This document shows, one piece after another, positions 1-10,947 of a stretch of 64,000 nt of DNA (within the stretch, counting starts at the first letter, position 1; each line of letters begins with the position of its first letter). The stretch covers positions 357,501-421,500 of the forward strand of contig NC_058496.1 in assembly GCF_020382885.2 (NCBI RefSeq). The letters run 5' to 3'. A model generated the notes under the pieces. The model was not told the origin of the DNA. It did not search any database and saw only the letters and a list, made by a program, of their open reading frames with translations. This stretch comes from Scatophagus argus. Lineage: Eukaryota; Chordata; Actinopteri; Scatophagidae. The translations under genes were made by a program, and so were the position numbers.

Positions 1-230
1 ATAAAATAAGACAAGCCTTTATTGGTCCCATTGTCACAGCAGCACAGGGACAGAACAATAAGAGTGCAGCAGCTGAAATGTCTCTTGATGTGTAAGCAAT
101 GAAAGCAGCTGAACTTGATGAAATGTGAAGACATTTGACAAGTAAAGCAGATTAACGGTCAGATGAAGTGTCAGCTGGTATGTAGGCAGACAATTAAACT
201 AGTGTATCATTAAAAATATCAGTATTTGGA
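1..230 (-). mobile_element. 3' end of a truncated non-LTR retrotransposon
   Basis: The first 60 bases read as the reverse complement of a fish LINE 3' end: a 'tttattggtcccattgtcac' core followed by a run ending in 'aagagtgcagcagc'. Similar 'tttatt...tccc' tails occur near 20.91 kb and 25.44 kb in this window. No coding part remains. Family assignment (CR1/L2/Rex-like) is inference, and the right edge is not sharp. Confidence 0.45.
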
Positions 231-529
231 AACTAACAGTTTGATATATGTGAAAATTATTTCCATTTTTTTCTTTAATATTAGTTTATTTTTTGGACAA
301 AAGGCAAAATAGGCGTAACTTTTAACTGCAAGACAACACTATAAAGTGTCTTCATTCACTCAGTAGTACTGGTTTACTCCCACGGTCCCTGAACGTAACA
401 GCGCTCTCTGCTGCCCCCTACAGGCTGGCGGTTCAGGTGCTCATGAATCGTCAGTGTTGTTTTTTACTGTAGAAACTCCATCACGGCCCGATTCTGAAAA
501 CAGTCCCCAGATAAAACGTCAGTTCCGGC

Positions 530-640
530 GGAATTGACGTTTCATTTCCTAAAGGAACCTTCCGGACGAATATGTCAGTTTAGCGTCCTGTTTCCATAAC
601 AACAGAGCAGCTCAACAGCGCAGGACACGGAAGCATCAGG
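530..640 (+). promoter_or_regulatory. cfap77: Possible cfap77 promoter and non-coding first exon
   Basis: A short G+C-richer stretch has ETS-like 'ttccgg' cores, cAMP-element-like 'gacgtt' and a 'cacggaagcatcag|gtgaaa' splice-donor candidate at 639/640. The coding exon 1 of cfap77 is preceded by a good acceptor ('cttcatcaccag' ending at 2176), so an upstream non-coding exon is needed. This is the best candidate I see, but pairing the two sites is inference. Confidence 0.3.
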
Positions 641-1030
641 TGAAAATACATTAAGCGTATTATGTGTATATTAACGTGTAAATAACGCGTGTATGTGAGC
701 ACTACAACAACCAACAGAGCCTTTATTGGTTCGTGTTCATTTGAACTGCATTTAATTTAAATACTCGGACAGTTCGAAGCCACAATAACACAGAAACGAG
801 TTTAAAAACTGTTCTGTTCTGTAGAACCTGTCATTGTTGGAATAAGTTAAAATGTTGCAGGTTACTCAGATTTGACATATGAAATAATGTTGTGGATGTT
901 GTGATGAGCTGACCTGCAGTGTGTTCGAGCGGTTTTGTTGTTGTTTGCAGCGTTTTTCAAACAATCTGCTCTGATTGGCTGGTCAGTGAGGCGGAGATGA
1001 GCCGTAAAACAAAACGAAACAAAACCTGCT

Positions 1031-1380
1031 CCAATCAGAGCAGGTCCAGACCAAACTCTTTAATTAAACTGTAATACAGAGAGCCCAACATCCCCCCTTC
1101 AACAAGCAGGAACCTGGGAAGAAACCTCAGAGCAGACCCCGGCTCAAGGTGGGAGGGAGCCATCTGCCTTGACCGGCTGGGTTGGGAGAGAGAGAGGGAG
1201 GGAGAGCATGAGGGGGAGAGCAGGAGAGAGAGGGAGGGGGAGAGAGAGGGAGGGGGGGAGAGAGAGAGAGAGCATGAGGGGGAGAGCAGGAGAGGGAGAG
1301 AGAAGGGGGGGAGAGAGAGAGAGAGAGAGAGGGAGGGAGAGCATGAGGGGGAGAGCAGGAGAGAGAGAGAGAGGGGGGGG

Positions 1381-1412
<32 letters not shown>

Positions 1413-1777
1413 ATGAGGGGGAGAGCAGGAGAGGGAGAGAGAAGGAGGGGGGGGGAAGAGAGAGAGAGAGAGAGAGGGAGGGAGAGCATGAGGGGGAGAG
1501 CAGGATAGAGAGAGAGAGAGAGAGAGCATGAGGGGGAGAGCAGGAGAGAGAGAGAGAGAGAGGGGAGAGAGAGAGAGAGAGAGAGCATGAGGGGGAGAGC
1601 AGGAGAGAGAGGGAGAGGGGGGGGGAGAGCATGAGGGGGAGAGCAGGAGAGAGAGAGAGAAGGAGGGGGGGGGGAGAGAGAGAGAGAGAGGGAGGAAGAG
1701 CATGAGGGGGAGAGCAGGAGAGAGAGAGAGGGAGTGAGAGAGAGAGAAGGAGGGAGGGAAGGAGAGAGAGAGAGAGG

Positions 1778-1819
<42 letters not shown>

Positions 1820-2100
1820 GGGGGAGTGAGAGAGAGAGAAGGAGGGAGGGAAGGAGATAGAGAGAGAGGGAGGGAGAGAGAGATAGAGAGAGAGGGAGGG
1901 AGAGCATGAGGGGGAGAGCAGGAGAGAGAGAGAGGGACAGACAGACAAGGAGAGAGAGGGGAGGGGGGTGAGAGAAGGAGCACACAAGCAGAGATGTGTA
2001 GTAGATGAAGTACTGGAACTGTAGATAGTGATGATGATGAAGTATACAGGAGGTACTGTGGTGATTATGATAGCAGTATTAGTAATGATGGTACACTCCT
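1031..2100 (-). mobile_element. Fish LINE 3'-region copy with an expanded GA satellite inside
   Basis: The left edge 'agagcaggtccaga' and the right part 1976-2095 ('aggagcacacaagcagagat' and the following 'gtatacaggaggtact', 'gattatgatagcagtatta') match 24671-24830, the non-coding end of the L2-like LINE in ak8. Here the two blocks are separated by about 930 bp, most of it GA-rich repeats. At 1080-1175 lies the familiar fish-repeat text with 'aacctgggaagaaacctc' and 'ccatctgccttgaccggc'. No coding potential remains; open frames across it are low-complexity Ser/Leu/Pro or Arg/Glu artefacts. Confidence 0.6.
1185..1975. repeat. GA-rich satellite with a recurring GCATGAGGGGGAGAGCAGGA unit
   Basis: About 800 bp of (GA)n and G-runs. 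A 20-bp block 'gcatgagggggagagcagga' recurs about ten times (for example near 1206, 1271, 1339, 1411, 1486, 1526, 1585 and 1628) with GA runs of variable length between. The plus strand is nearly all purine, so it could form triplex DNA. Confidence 0.9.
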
Positions 2101-2189
2101 AAGAGGCGGTCAGCACACCTGCATGTTCCACCTGTGACTGCAGTACTGCAGTTTTCACTCTGTTCTTCATCACCAGTCACAGAGGAAAC

Positions 2190-3920
2190 ATGTCGTCACC
2201 GCAGCTGGGCGTGGTCAGAAACTCCACGCTGACCAATCCGCTGCTCATCAAGGTAAATACACAGTCAGCGTCACAGTCAAGTACAAATACACTGAAGCTT
2301 TTACTTTGAAGGAGCTGCAACTTTCACTTGTTTTTCAGCACCTCTGAAGAAGCTACGATGATGTTAAAAATAAGTTCGATTTGGCTTTTATTTTGTCGGA
2401 TAACAAACATCCACAAAACTCACTTTTTTAAACAGTTGCGAGTGATGACATCACAGTTTTTGTGACATCATGGTGACCGTCGGCCTCCCGCTGGGTGTAA
2501 AACCTCCCGATGGCCACTAGATGGCAACACAGACTCACACTGACAGGTTCAGGGTTTTTCACATGATGGTTCAGGCTTCAGAGGGCCAAACTCTGAGCTG
2601 CTGGGCCCCTGGGGACCCCTTTCTGCAGTATGTGTTGTATTTACTGGATTGTTGCTGTGTGGATCCTGAATTAAATACAAAAGAAGGAAGGAAAATCCAC
2701 CACCTGGCTGAGCGTCAGCTGTAATCATGAAGGTCTGAGGGTTTATAAGGGGGCCCCTGAGGGCCTCGAGGAGAACCCACGCGTTTGTCACCGTGCAGAA
2801 AAGCTTTGCTTCTGTTTGTCTTCAGGAGTTTCGGGTGTCAAAGAGTCTTTGAGGAGGACTCTGACGGGGGTCTTCACCATCATGTGACAAACGAGCTAAA
2901 CCTGAAACCAGAACAGCGTGAGTATACGTGGAGTGGTGATGAAGATGATGATGATGATGTCCTCCCTCCTGTGTGCAGCCACCTCTGGGTCAGACCAGGT
3001 CCAGAGGTCTGTCAGGTCCTGGTCCAGACTTCACCTTCGGAAGCAGCAGCAGCTCGCTGAGAGACGGCGGCGTGGCTGAAGGTAAGCCGGCCGCCATTAG
3101 AGGCCTGAGGAGACGCAGTACTTTTACAGACACGTGTGTGAACACTACTGCATGTACTACTACTGCACAGTGTTGGGAAAGTTCACTTTCTACACGAACC
3201 AGTTCAAAGTTCAGTTCACACATTTTAAAATGAACTGGTTCACAGCTGCTGCCAGATGTGATCTGCCCAAGTTATTCATGAGCGATCGATCACCGAACGC
3301 ATGCAGGCACAACTTTGCTACTGCATGTACTACTACCTCATGTACTACTACTGCATGTACTACTACCTCATGTACTACTACTGCATGTACTACTACTGCA
3401 TGTACTACTACCTCATGTACTACTACTGCATGTACTACTACCTCATGTACTACTACCTCATGTACTACTACTGCATGTACTACTACCTCATGTACTACTA
3501 CTGCATGTGCTACTACCTCATGTACTACTACTGCATGTACTACTACCTCATGTACTACTACCTCATGTACTACTACTGCATGTACTACTACCTCATGTAC
3601 TACTACTGCATGTGCTACTACCTCATGTACTACTACCTCATGTACTACTACTGCATGTACTACTACCTCATGTACTACTACTGCATGTACTACTACCTCA
3701 TGTACTACTACCTCATGTACTACTACTGCATGTACTACTACCTCATGTACTACTACCTCATGTACTACTACCTCATGTGCTACTACCTCATGTACTACTA
3801 CCTCATGTACTACTACTGCATGTGTGTGTGTGTGTGTGCGAGTGTGAGGTTTAGCAGTGGTCAGCTGTCACTCTGTGTTTGCGTGAAAGAAACATGCCTT
3901 CAGGCAACAGTCACTGCTGT

Positions 3921-3954
<34 letters not shown>

Positions 3955-4575
3955 CATCAACACTGAACACACACACATTTTTTAATTATATTTTATGAAG
4001 ACATTTCAAAGCTCCCATGTCAGATATTCCTGAACTGTCCCACACAAAGATGTGGACTGGCACAGAGCAGTGAGGCCTGATGGGAAGTCCAGTCCCTGAA
4101 CCTTGTCCCTGTGTTGTGTCAGCTCTGTCCAGCTGGGGGGTTCAGCCCAGACGTGCAGACTCTGCTCGACCGGTCGCCCTGGACTTCGTGTCCCTGAACC
4201 GGGACGCGGTGAAGTCCGGAGTGGTGACGTCCAAAGAGCTGAGTCAGTACCGGGCTCAGGTGGGCAGGACCAGGAGCCAAAACCCCGCCCCCAAACAGCA
4301 GAGGGGCAGGACTTCAGGGGGCCTGGCGGTGCCTGACGTCACGTTCGGGGTCAAAACCAGGTGAGAAACACACCTGTGGAGCTGACTGTTGATAAGTGAC
4401 TGATGTCCTGACTGATCTGTCCTCCAGGACGCCGTCTCCGCTGTCAGACCTCCTGTCTCATCAGTACGCTCGCCTGTGGCAGGACGAACACCTGAGGAAT
4501 CAAACCAGCAACTGCACACACCTGCAGAGGGTGAGAGAGACACAGAGTGAAGCTCGAACGCCCACAGCCGGCTCA

Positions 4576-4606
<31 letters not shown>

Positions 4607-4731
4607 ATGATAACATCTGTCCTTCAGAGTCACAGTGTCAGTGTGAGGTTCAGTCCGTCTCGTGGCCACTTTATTAGGAACAGAAAACTGAACCCAAGTC
4701 AGCCAAACGCAGCAGAGTGTTCACACTGTGT

Positions 4732-4778
<47 letters not shown>

Positions 4779-5185
4779 CAAACCCTCGCTGTATTCCAGA
4801 CACCAGGACCAGCCTGCTGAGGAGGAGCAGAGCTCCACCTGTCAGCCAGACTCCAGTCAGACTGCAGCACTTCACCCAGGTGATCACAGTGTGTTAATGT
4901 GTCAGACAGACAGGCAGGCAGGCAGAGACAGACAGGCAGGCAGGCAGGCAGACAGACAGGTACAGAGCAGATATTTCTGGGACTGTTGGACTCATCAGAT
5001 GGACACAACATGTCAGATGTTGTGTTTACAGACTGCAGACAACAAAAAACAGTTTACACAAACAAACTCCTCCTCCTTCTCAGGTTCCTCCTGCTCTGAA
5101 CACCTTCAGGGAGCAGGAGGACCGGGTGTTCAGGGTTCATCAGTCCCACTTGGTGTCCAGGAGACGAGTCCAGGATCTGGACTGA
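2190..5185 (+). CDS. cfap77: Cilia- and flagella-associated protein 77 (cfap77)
   Basis: Six coding exons: 2190-2252, 2979-3081, 4123-4360, 4428-4530, 4778-4879, 5084-5185 (stop TGA), giving 236 aa; all phases join. Known CFAP77 proteins are microtubule inner proteins of axonemal doublets, so the site of action is the motile cilium. Visible matches to human CFAP77: 'LTNPLLIK' at the N terminus, 'GPGPDFTFG' and 'GVAEALSSW', 'DFVSLNRDAVKSGVVTSKE' in exon 3, 'PDVTFG', 'LLSHQYARLWQDE' in exon 4, and 'TRTSLLRRS' in exon 5. The start is the first ATG of an exon that opens 13 bp downstream of a good acceptor. There are no membrane segments. Introns 2 and 4 hold a minisatellite and a TG run. An AATAAA lies 200 bp after the stop. 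Family assignment is firm; the first non-coding exon is not. Confidence 0.9.
3314..3822. repeat. 15-bp minisatellite in cfap77 intron 2
   Basis: About 34 copies of a 15-bp unit 'catgtactactac' plus 'ctg' or 'ctc' (the two variants intermixed, a few units with 'catgtgctac'). Because 15 is a multiple of three and there is no stop, three plus-strand frames stay open across it, giving spurious CTTT/MYYY/VLLP repeat proteins. It runs directly into a TG run at 3820-3840. Confidence 0.95.
3919..3950. repeat. (CA)n microsatellite in cfap77 intron 2
   Basis: Run of CA dinucleotides with one interruption, between two ordinary intron stretches. Confidence 0.9.
4577..4607. repeat. (TG)n microsatellite in cfap77 intron 4
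   Basis: Perfect TG run 47 bp after the exon 4 donor. Confidence 0.9.
4727..4777 (+). repeat. (TG)n run forming the acceptor tract of cfap77 exon 5
   Basis: The run 'tgtgtgtatg(tg)n' ends in 'tgtag', and the AG is the acceptor for the exon starting at 4778. There is no conventional pyrimidine tract; the alternating TG tract takes its place. Confidence 0.85.
4904..4963. repeat. CAGA/CAGG tetranucleotide repeat in cfap77 intron 5
   Basis: Short array of 'cagacaggcagg' units 25 bp after the exon 5 donor. It is the same repeat class as the much larger arrays in ddx31 and ak8. Confidence 0.85.
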
Positions 5186-5384
5186 GCCGAGGACCAAACG
5201 TGTCTTATAAACATGAAAAGGCCTTTTCCTCGTGTGTCGATCCTCCAGAGTCTGAGAGCCCAGTGAGCTCAGAGGGGGTCATCTGGGTCCTGGGGGGGGG
5301 TCCCACAGGGCTCCACACCTGGACCTGGACCTGGACCTGCACTCTTTATGCTGTGGCGGTTTGTGCTGTTTTCAGTCGTCAGTG

Positions 5385-5390
5385 AATAAA
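5385..5390 (+). terminator. cfap77: Polyadenylation signal of cfap77
   Basis: AATAAA exactly 200 bp downstream of the cfap77 stop codon, with no competing signal between. Confidence 0.7.
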
Positions 5391-5782
5391 GAGATTCTAA
5401 TGACTTCATTCTGTACTCGTAGTCTGATTATTTTGACCCAGTAAGCAACTGACTGAACTCAGCTGACGTGCTTTAAAATCGGCCAATCAGAACGCAGTTT
5501 GACGTATTACTCGTGTGATTTAAAGGCGGTTTAAAGTGCGGTTTCAGCTGCTGGCTCCGGCGTGGTGGAAGATGGGTCACTTCCTGTGCTTTGATCTGAA
5601 CTGATCTCACGGAGTCCCTGTGAGTGAGACATGAGACACGACGAGTCGAGGACAGACGGGATTATTGTGACAGAATCCTCAAAGCTCTTTGTCAACCTGC
5701 TTCATCACAAAACTCTGACAGGCTGATCCTGAGTCAGTTACTGCTGCTTCAACCCAGAACCTCAGGTTTCACTTTACTGGAC

Positions 5783-6904
5783 ACACACACTCACTGAACA
5801 CACTGAACACACTCACACACACTCACTGAACACACTCACACACACTCTCACTCACTCTCACACACACTCACACACTCTCACACACTCTCACACACTCTCA
5901 CACACACTCACACACTCTCACACACTCTCACACACACTCACACACTCTCACACACTCTCACACACTCTCACACACACTCACACACTCTCACACACTCTCA
6001 CACACACACACACACACTCACACACTCTCACTCACTCTCACACACACACACACTCTCACACTCTCACACACTCTCACACACTCTCACACACACTCACACA
6101 CTCTCACACACTCTCACACACACTCACACACTCTCACACACTCTCACACACTCACACACACTCACACACTCTCACTCACTCTCACACACTCTCACTCACT
6201 CTCACACACACTCACACACACACACTCTCACACACACTCACACACTCTCACACACTCTCACACACTCACACACACTCACACACTCTCACTCACTCTCACA
6301 CACACTCACACACTCTCACTCACTCTCACACACTCTCACTCACTCTCACACACACTCACACACACACACTCTCACACACACTCACACACTCTCACACACT
6401 CACACACACTCACACACTCTCACTCACTCTCACACACACTCACACACACACACTCTCACACACACTCACTCACTCTCACACACTCTCACACACACTCACT
6501 CACTCTCACACACTCTCACACACACTCACACACTCTCACTCACTCTCACACACACTCACACACTCTCACTCACTCTCACACACTCTCACTCACTCTCACA
6601 CACACTCACACACACACACTCTCACACACACTCACACACTCTCACTCACTCTCACACACACTCACACACACACACTCTCACACACACTCACTCACTCTCA
6701 CACACTCTCACACACACTCACACACTCTCACACACTCTCACACACACTCACACACTCTCACACACTCTCACACACACTCTCACACACACACACACTCTCA
6801 CACACACTCACACACGCTCACACACTCTCACACACACTCACACTCTCTCTCACACACACACACACACACTCACACACACTCACACTCTCTCACACACACA
6901 CTCT
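5783..6904. repeat. 1.1-kb CACACTCACACACTCT satellite
   Basis: Tandem array of CACACTCA, CACACTCT and CACTCACT blocks between cfap77 and barhl1. The plus strand is almost free of G for more than 1 kb (one 'cacacgctc' near 6813). Longer-period repeats (about 30-60 bp, marked by 'ctcactcactct') show within it. No open frame of interest. Confidence 0.95.
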
Positions 6905-7109
6905 CAGCTGGAGGAGGAGCAGAGTTAATCTTTACATCCCTTTTCTCTTCCAATCAACACTCAAACCTTCCCCTATCAGCCTGTCTGTCAGCCTGTCTGT
7001 CTGCCTGTCTGTCTCTCTGTCCGTGGTGCTGAAATCGGCTGCTGATCGATCGGTTCAGTTTTCTGTCGGGATCAATACCAAACTTTGTGTGGTCTTTTAC
7101 GTGTCGCCG

Positions 7110-7117
7110 TGACGTCA
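7110..7117. promoter_or_regulatory. Palindromic CRE (TGACGTCA) upstream of barhl1
   Basis: A perfect TGACGTCA, the CREB/ATF consensus, 79 bp upstream of the barhl1 start codon. It probably lies in the promoter or 5' leader. Function is inferred from the motif only. Confidence 0.4.
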
Positions 7118-7195
7118 CTGTCTTTCTGCCGGACTTTGCCGTTCCCGTCCCGATGTGTGTGCTGGTCCTGTGAGTGCAGGAGCTCCGCTCAGCTG

Positions 7196-9213
7196 ATGGA
7201 GGTCTCCGCCTCCGGCTGCTTCCTCATCGACTCGCTGCTGTCGCGGCCGCAGCCTGCGGGGCTCAGCCCGCCTCCTGGACTCCGGCCGGACTCCGCCGCG
7301 CCGCCCCGCGCCGGCAGCTCGTCTTTCCTGATCCGGGACCTCTTAGCCGACTGCCGGCCCCGCTCCGAGCCGGGACAGCCCGGGCCGGAAGAAGACTGTC
7401 AGGATAAAAGTCAGAGCAGCGAGTCCAGAGGTAGGAACCGGAACCGATAATCAATCATCGATATGCCGACAAAACACAGAAAAACAACAAAATGTCGAGA
7501 GGAGTTTAGCCGATCAGAAGAGACTTTAACAGTTTAAAACAAAATACAAAGAGTTTCGTCATCTCTTGCCCCGCAGGCTCAGTGCGGGTTCACAAAGTCC
7601 GCAAGCCTCGTCGGAACTGAACCGAGACAAGAAGACAAAATCCAGAGGCGGACTGGAAGACGCTCACTTTGTTCTCACTTTATTTCGCTTAACATCATCA
7701 GTATTGTTCCTATTAGGCACAACAATGAGAACAATAATAACAATAAACCGTTAATATTTAATAGCTTACCGTTATTTCGTTCAGTTTAGAGCTGAGAGAT
7801 TGATGACTTATTGTTGATCTTTTATTTCTTGAAGTGAAGTCATTCGTATTTTACTTTTATTTGACTTTATATTTTGCTTTAACTATATGAGTGAGTTGAG
7901 CGCAGTCACACACAGCGAAGCGAAATGCGCAGTTTGAATAAGGAGGCCGACGGGGGACAAAATGTGCTGCTCGTTAACTGTGAAGCTGAGGGTTTTGTTG
8001 ACCCGCTCGGACACAAACCTGCTCCTCCACCTTGAGGACAAACCCAGACTTATTTAATTTGAGTTTAAAAACAGGAGCCAGGACAGGACTCAGACCTGTG
8101 GGGGTTCAGGTCTGGGACCCGGGTTAAGTCCAGATGAAGGTGACTGTTACTAAAATGTTCTGATGTTCCAGCTCCTTCACACTAACTCAGTTATTGGAAA
8201 CAGAAAACACATTTAAGGGTTTTCCAGGACCCGCAGAGATCAGGTCTGATGTCTTCCTGTCCTCACGCAGAGCATGACGGGGTCTCGGAGCCTGCGGCGG
8301 CCCGGCTGAAGAGACCTCGAAAAGCTCGGACGGCGTTCAGCGACCAGCAGCTGTGCAGGCTGGAGAGAAGCTTCCAGAAGCAGAAATACCTGAGCGTCCA
8401 GGAGCGCATGGAGCTGGCGGCTTCGCTGCAGCTCAGCGACACTCAGGTCAAGACCTGGTACCAGAACAGGAGGTAAGAACCGACAGACGCCGACTTCAGG
8501 CTCCAGTCAAAACAGGACCGACACGTCTGAGGCGTTTCAGTACCAGAATCTAAACGTCAGAGGGTGGTTCGTTTAGTCTGCGTGTCCATCTGTCTGTGCT
8601 CAGTCTCTCTGTGGACAGACACGTGTGAGACATTTCCACATCAATAATGGACGCTGTATGATCAATAATTGAACAGTGTGTGCTGTAATTAATGATCAAT
8701 AATTCATGCAGCAACAAATCTGGAGCTTTTAGTGCAGAATCAGAGAGCAGCAGGCCAAACATCACCGACTGTTTACTTATTGATTCATTTTTATTGTCCT
8801 GAGCTCTGATTGGCTGGGGGCTAAATGAATCCACTCTCCTCATTGGACAATTTGTTTATAGGAAAAGTTTTAATGTTGTATTGTTGATCAAGAACACAAA
8901 CTGATTAATTAACTGTTCCATCATTTGCTAAGACAGGAAGTGTGTTTTTATCCTCATGTGCAGGACTTCCTGTCTCGATGTAAACATGGACTTTGTGTGT
9001 GTCTCCGTCAGGACAAAGTGGAAGCGTCAATCAGCTGTCGGTTTGGAGCTCCTGGCTGAAGCCGGCAGGATGTTTCTGCCCACGCACTTCCTGTGCCATC
9101 CTGCCCCACCCACACTGGACCTGTACCTGTACCAAGGCCACGCCCCTCACCACCACCCAGTCCTACCACTGCTGCCCCACATCCTGACCCAAACTGAGAC
9201 CCACCCCCACTGA
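7196..9213 (+). CDS. barhl1: BarH-like homeobox transcription factor (barhl1-type)
   Basis: Three exons, 7196-7430, 8271-8472, 9012-9213, give 212 aa with phases 1 and 2 at the introns. BARHL proteins are nuclear homeodomain regulators in neurons and sensory cells. Two FIL (eh1-like, Groucho-binding) motifs are present: 'FLIDSLLSR' near residue 9 and '[12 protein letters not shown]' near residue 43. The homeodomain spans about residues 93-152, reading '[20 protein letters not shown]' and '[16 protein letters not shown]', with the last intron splitting the Arg codon just before TKWKRQ, as in other BARHL genes. '[12 protein letters not shown]' after it is a BARHL signature. The protein is much shorter than human BARHL1 (about 327 aa): the linker between FIL2 and the homeodomain is cut down, and the 'YSALQ' stretch after LLAEAG is missing. 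Position between cfap77 and ddx31 supports barhl1 rather than barhl2; the teleost a/b paralogue cannot be told here. Confidence 0.88.
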
Positions 9214-9228
9214 CACCAGCACAGTAAG

Positions 9229-9741
9229 AGGAATGAGAGGACGGGGAGGACTGAGAGGACAGGGAAGACTAGGAGGACAAGGAAGACTGAGAGGACAGGT
9301 TGGACTGAGAAGACAGGGTGGACCGGCAGAACAGGGTTGATTGCGAGGACTGAGAGGACAGGGAGGACTGGGAGGACAAAGACGACTGAGAGGACAGGGT
9401 GGAGTGGGAGGACAAAGAGGACTGAGAGGACAGGGTGGACCGGGAAGACTGAGAGGACAGGGTTGACTGCTAGGATTGAGAGGACAGGTTGGACTGAGAG
9501 GACTGAGAGGACAGGGTGGACTGAGGACAGGTTGGACTGAGAGGACTGAGAGGACAGGGTGGACTTAGAGGACAGGTTGGACTGAGAGGACTGAGGACAG
9601 GGTGGACTGAGGACAGGTTGGACTGAGAGGACTGAGAGGACAGGGTGGACTGAGAGGACAGGTTGGACTGAGAGGACTGAGAGGACAGGTTGGACTGAGA
9701 GGACTGAGAGGACAGGTTGGACTGAGAGGACAGGGTGGACT
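9229..9741. repeat. Degenerate minisatellite downstream of barhl1
   Basis: Begins within 20 bp of the barhl1 stop, so it may be transcribed in the 3' UTR. Units are built from 'ggactgagaggacagg' with G/T variants ('acagggtggact', 'acaggttggact'). Period is irregular, about 10-31 bp. An open frame (9337-9540) gives Arg/Thr-rich repeats and is not a gene. Confidence 0.9.
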
Positions 9742-10179
9742 CGTCTGTCCTGAACAGCAGATTGTTAATGTTTACAGATATAAAGTTCTTTACTCGATTA
9801 GCTGAAGTTAAGACTTTGACGCTTGTGTTGTCTCGGTTGTCCTCCTGCTCCTGGAACTAATCTGGGCTCAGCTCAGCAGGTGACTCTCAGTCCGGGTTCA
9901 TGTACTTTCTGGGGTCGACGGCCAAGATGTCGATTGTGATTGGTCAACGAGATGTGATGTCACATGACAATGAGGTCGGCTACAGCAAACACAACAAACA
10001 CACAAAGACGAGACACTGGGTGCCAGAGGACGTCTCAACATGAGAACACACGGGGACAGTGAGACGTCTGCTGTGTCCATCAGTCCTGAATTCATCGGGT
10101 CCATGTCTGACACCTGGGGACAAACTGTGGACTTTGTTTTGGATGTGTGTAGTTGATACTTTTCATTTTTTACATTTTC

Positions 10180-10185
10180 AATAAA
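10180..10185 (+). terminator. Possible distal polyadenylation signal of barhl1
   Basis: AATAAA on the plus strand, nearly 1 kb after the barhl1 stop. It is the first strong signal I see after the minisatellite, but assignment to barhl1 is inference. Confidence 0.3.
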
Positions 10186-10194
10186 TCTACAAAC

Positions 10195-10320
10195 AGGTTT
10201 GAGTGTCTCTGCTCTGCTGTTACGATGTCCAAGACGTCCTCATGGACTCGGCTTTGTAGGTTTGAGTGTCTCTGCTCTGCTGTTACGATGTCCAAGACGT
10301 CCTCATGGACTCGGCTTTGT
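10195..10320. repeat. Tandem duplication of a 63-bp unit
   Basis: The stretch from 'aggtttgagtgtctctgctc' to 'ctcatggactcggctttgt' is present twice, head to tail, at 10195-10257 and 10258-10320, with no difference that I can see. It indicates a recent duplication. Confidence 0.95.
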
Positions 10321-10713
10321 AGGCCGGTTCATGCGGCTTGTTCTCTGCTGGTTTACTGCAGACAATCAGAAACTTTCACGTTGACTTTGACAGATTTTCT
10401 CACAATTCAGCTGAACTTTGGGCCGACTGGACGGACACGAAGCTCTGAGGGTCTCGCACTCGACGACGGCGACATCGAGTCTGGCAGAAGACTCGACGAT
10501 CAGAGCCACGAGTGCTTCAGTCGTCTGCTGTCCAATCAGACGAGGAATCGAGTCACTCAGAGCAATTAGCTGATGAAATATTAAACAGCAGGTGAAATAT
10601 TGATGCAGTTAAAAGGCGGCGAATACACATCAGAATGACTGAACCAACTGCTGCAACACAAAACTGACTTCAGCTCAACACTCAACAGCAGCAGCAGGTC
10701 TCAGCGTTACTGT

Positions 10714-10715
<2 letters not shown>

Positions 10716-10762
<47 letters not shown>
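10716..10762. repeat. (CA)n microsatellite 3' of ddx31
   Basis: Near-perfect CA run in the ddx31 3' flank or 3' UTR. Confidence 0.9.
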
Positions 10763-10768
<6 letters not shown>

Positions 10769-10947
10769 CACAATGAGAAAGCAGCCTGAGGTCAAGTTAT
10801 GATAAAATGAAACAATTTCTGAGAGGAAAGCGTGAAAGCGACTGTTTCCTGTCACACAGGAAGTGACACGTTGGCTGTCAGCTAAGTGTTTGATGAATTT
10901 GTGTCCAGTCACGTCTTCCTGTTGACTCTGTGTCCAGCTGAGTTGTC

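Noticed and set aside
1035-1987. Minus-strand Ser/Leu/Pro open frames and a plus Arg/Glu/Gly frame
   Set aside because: Translations of the GA satellite; all frames open, no domain, no splice context.
3134-3966. Three overlapping plus-strand frames of 179-237 codons
   Set aside because: Minisatellite artefact in a cfap77 intron.
5783-6904. CRISPR-like or regularly spaced array
   Set aside because: No unique spacers between repeats, and this is a vertebrate genome; it is a simple satellite.
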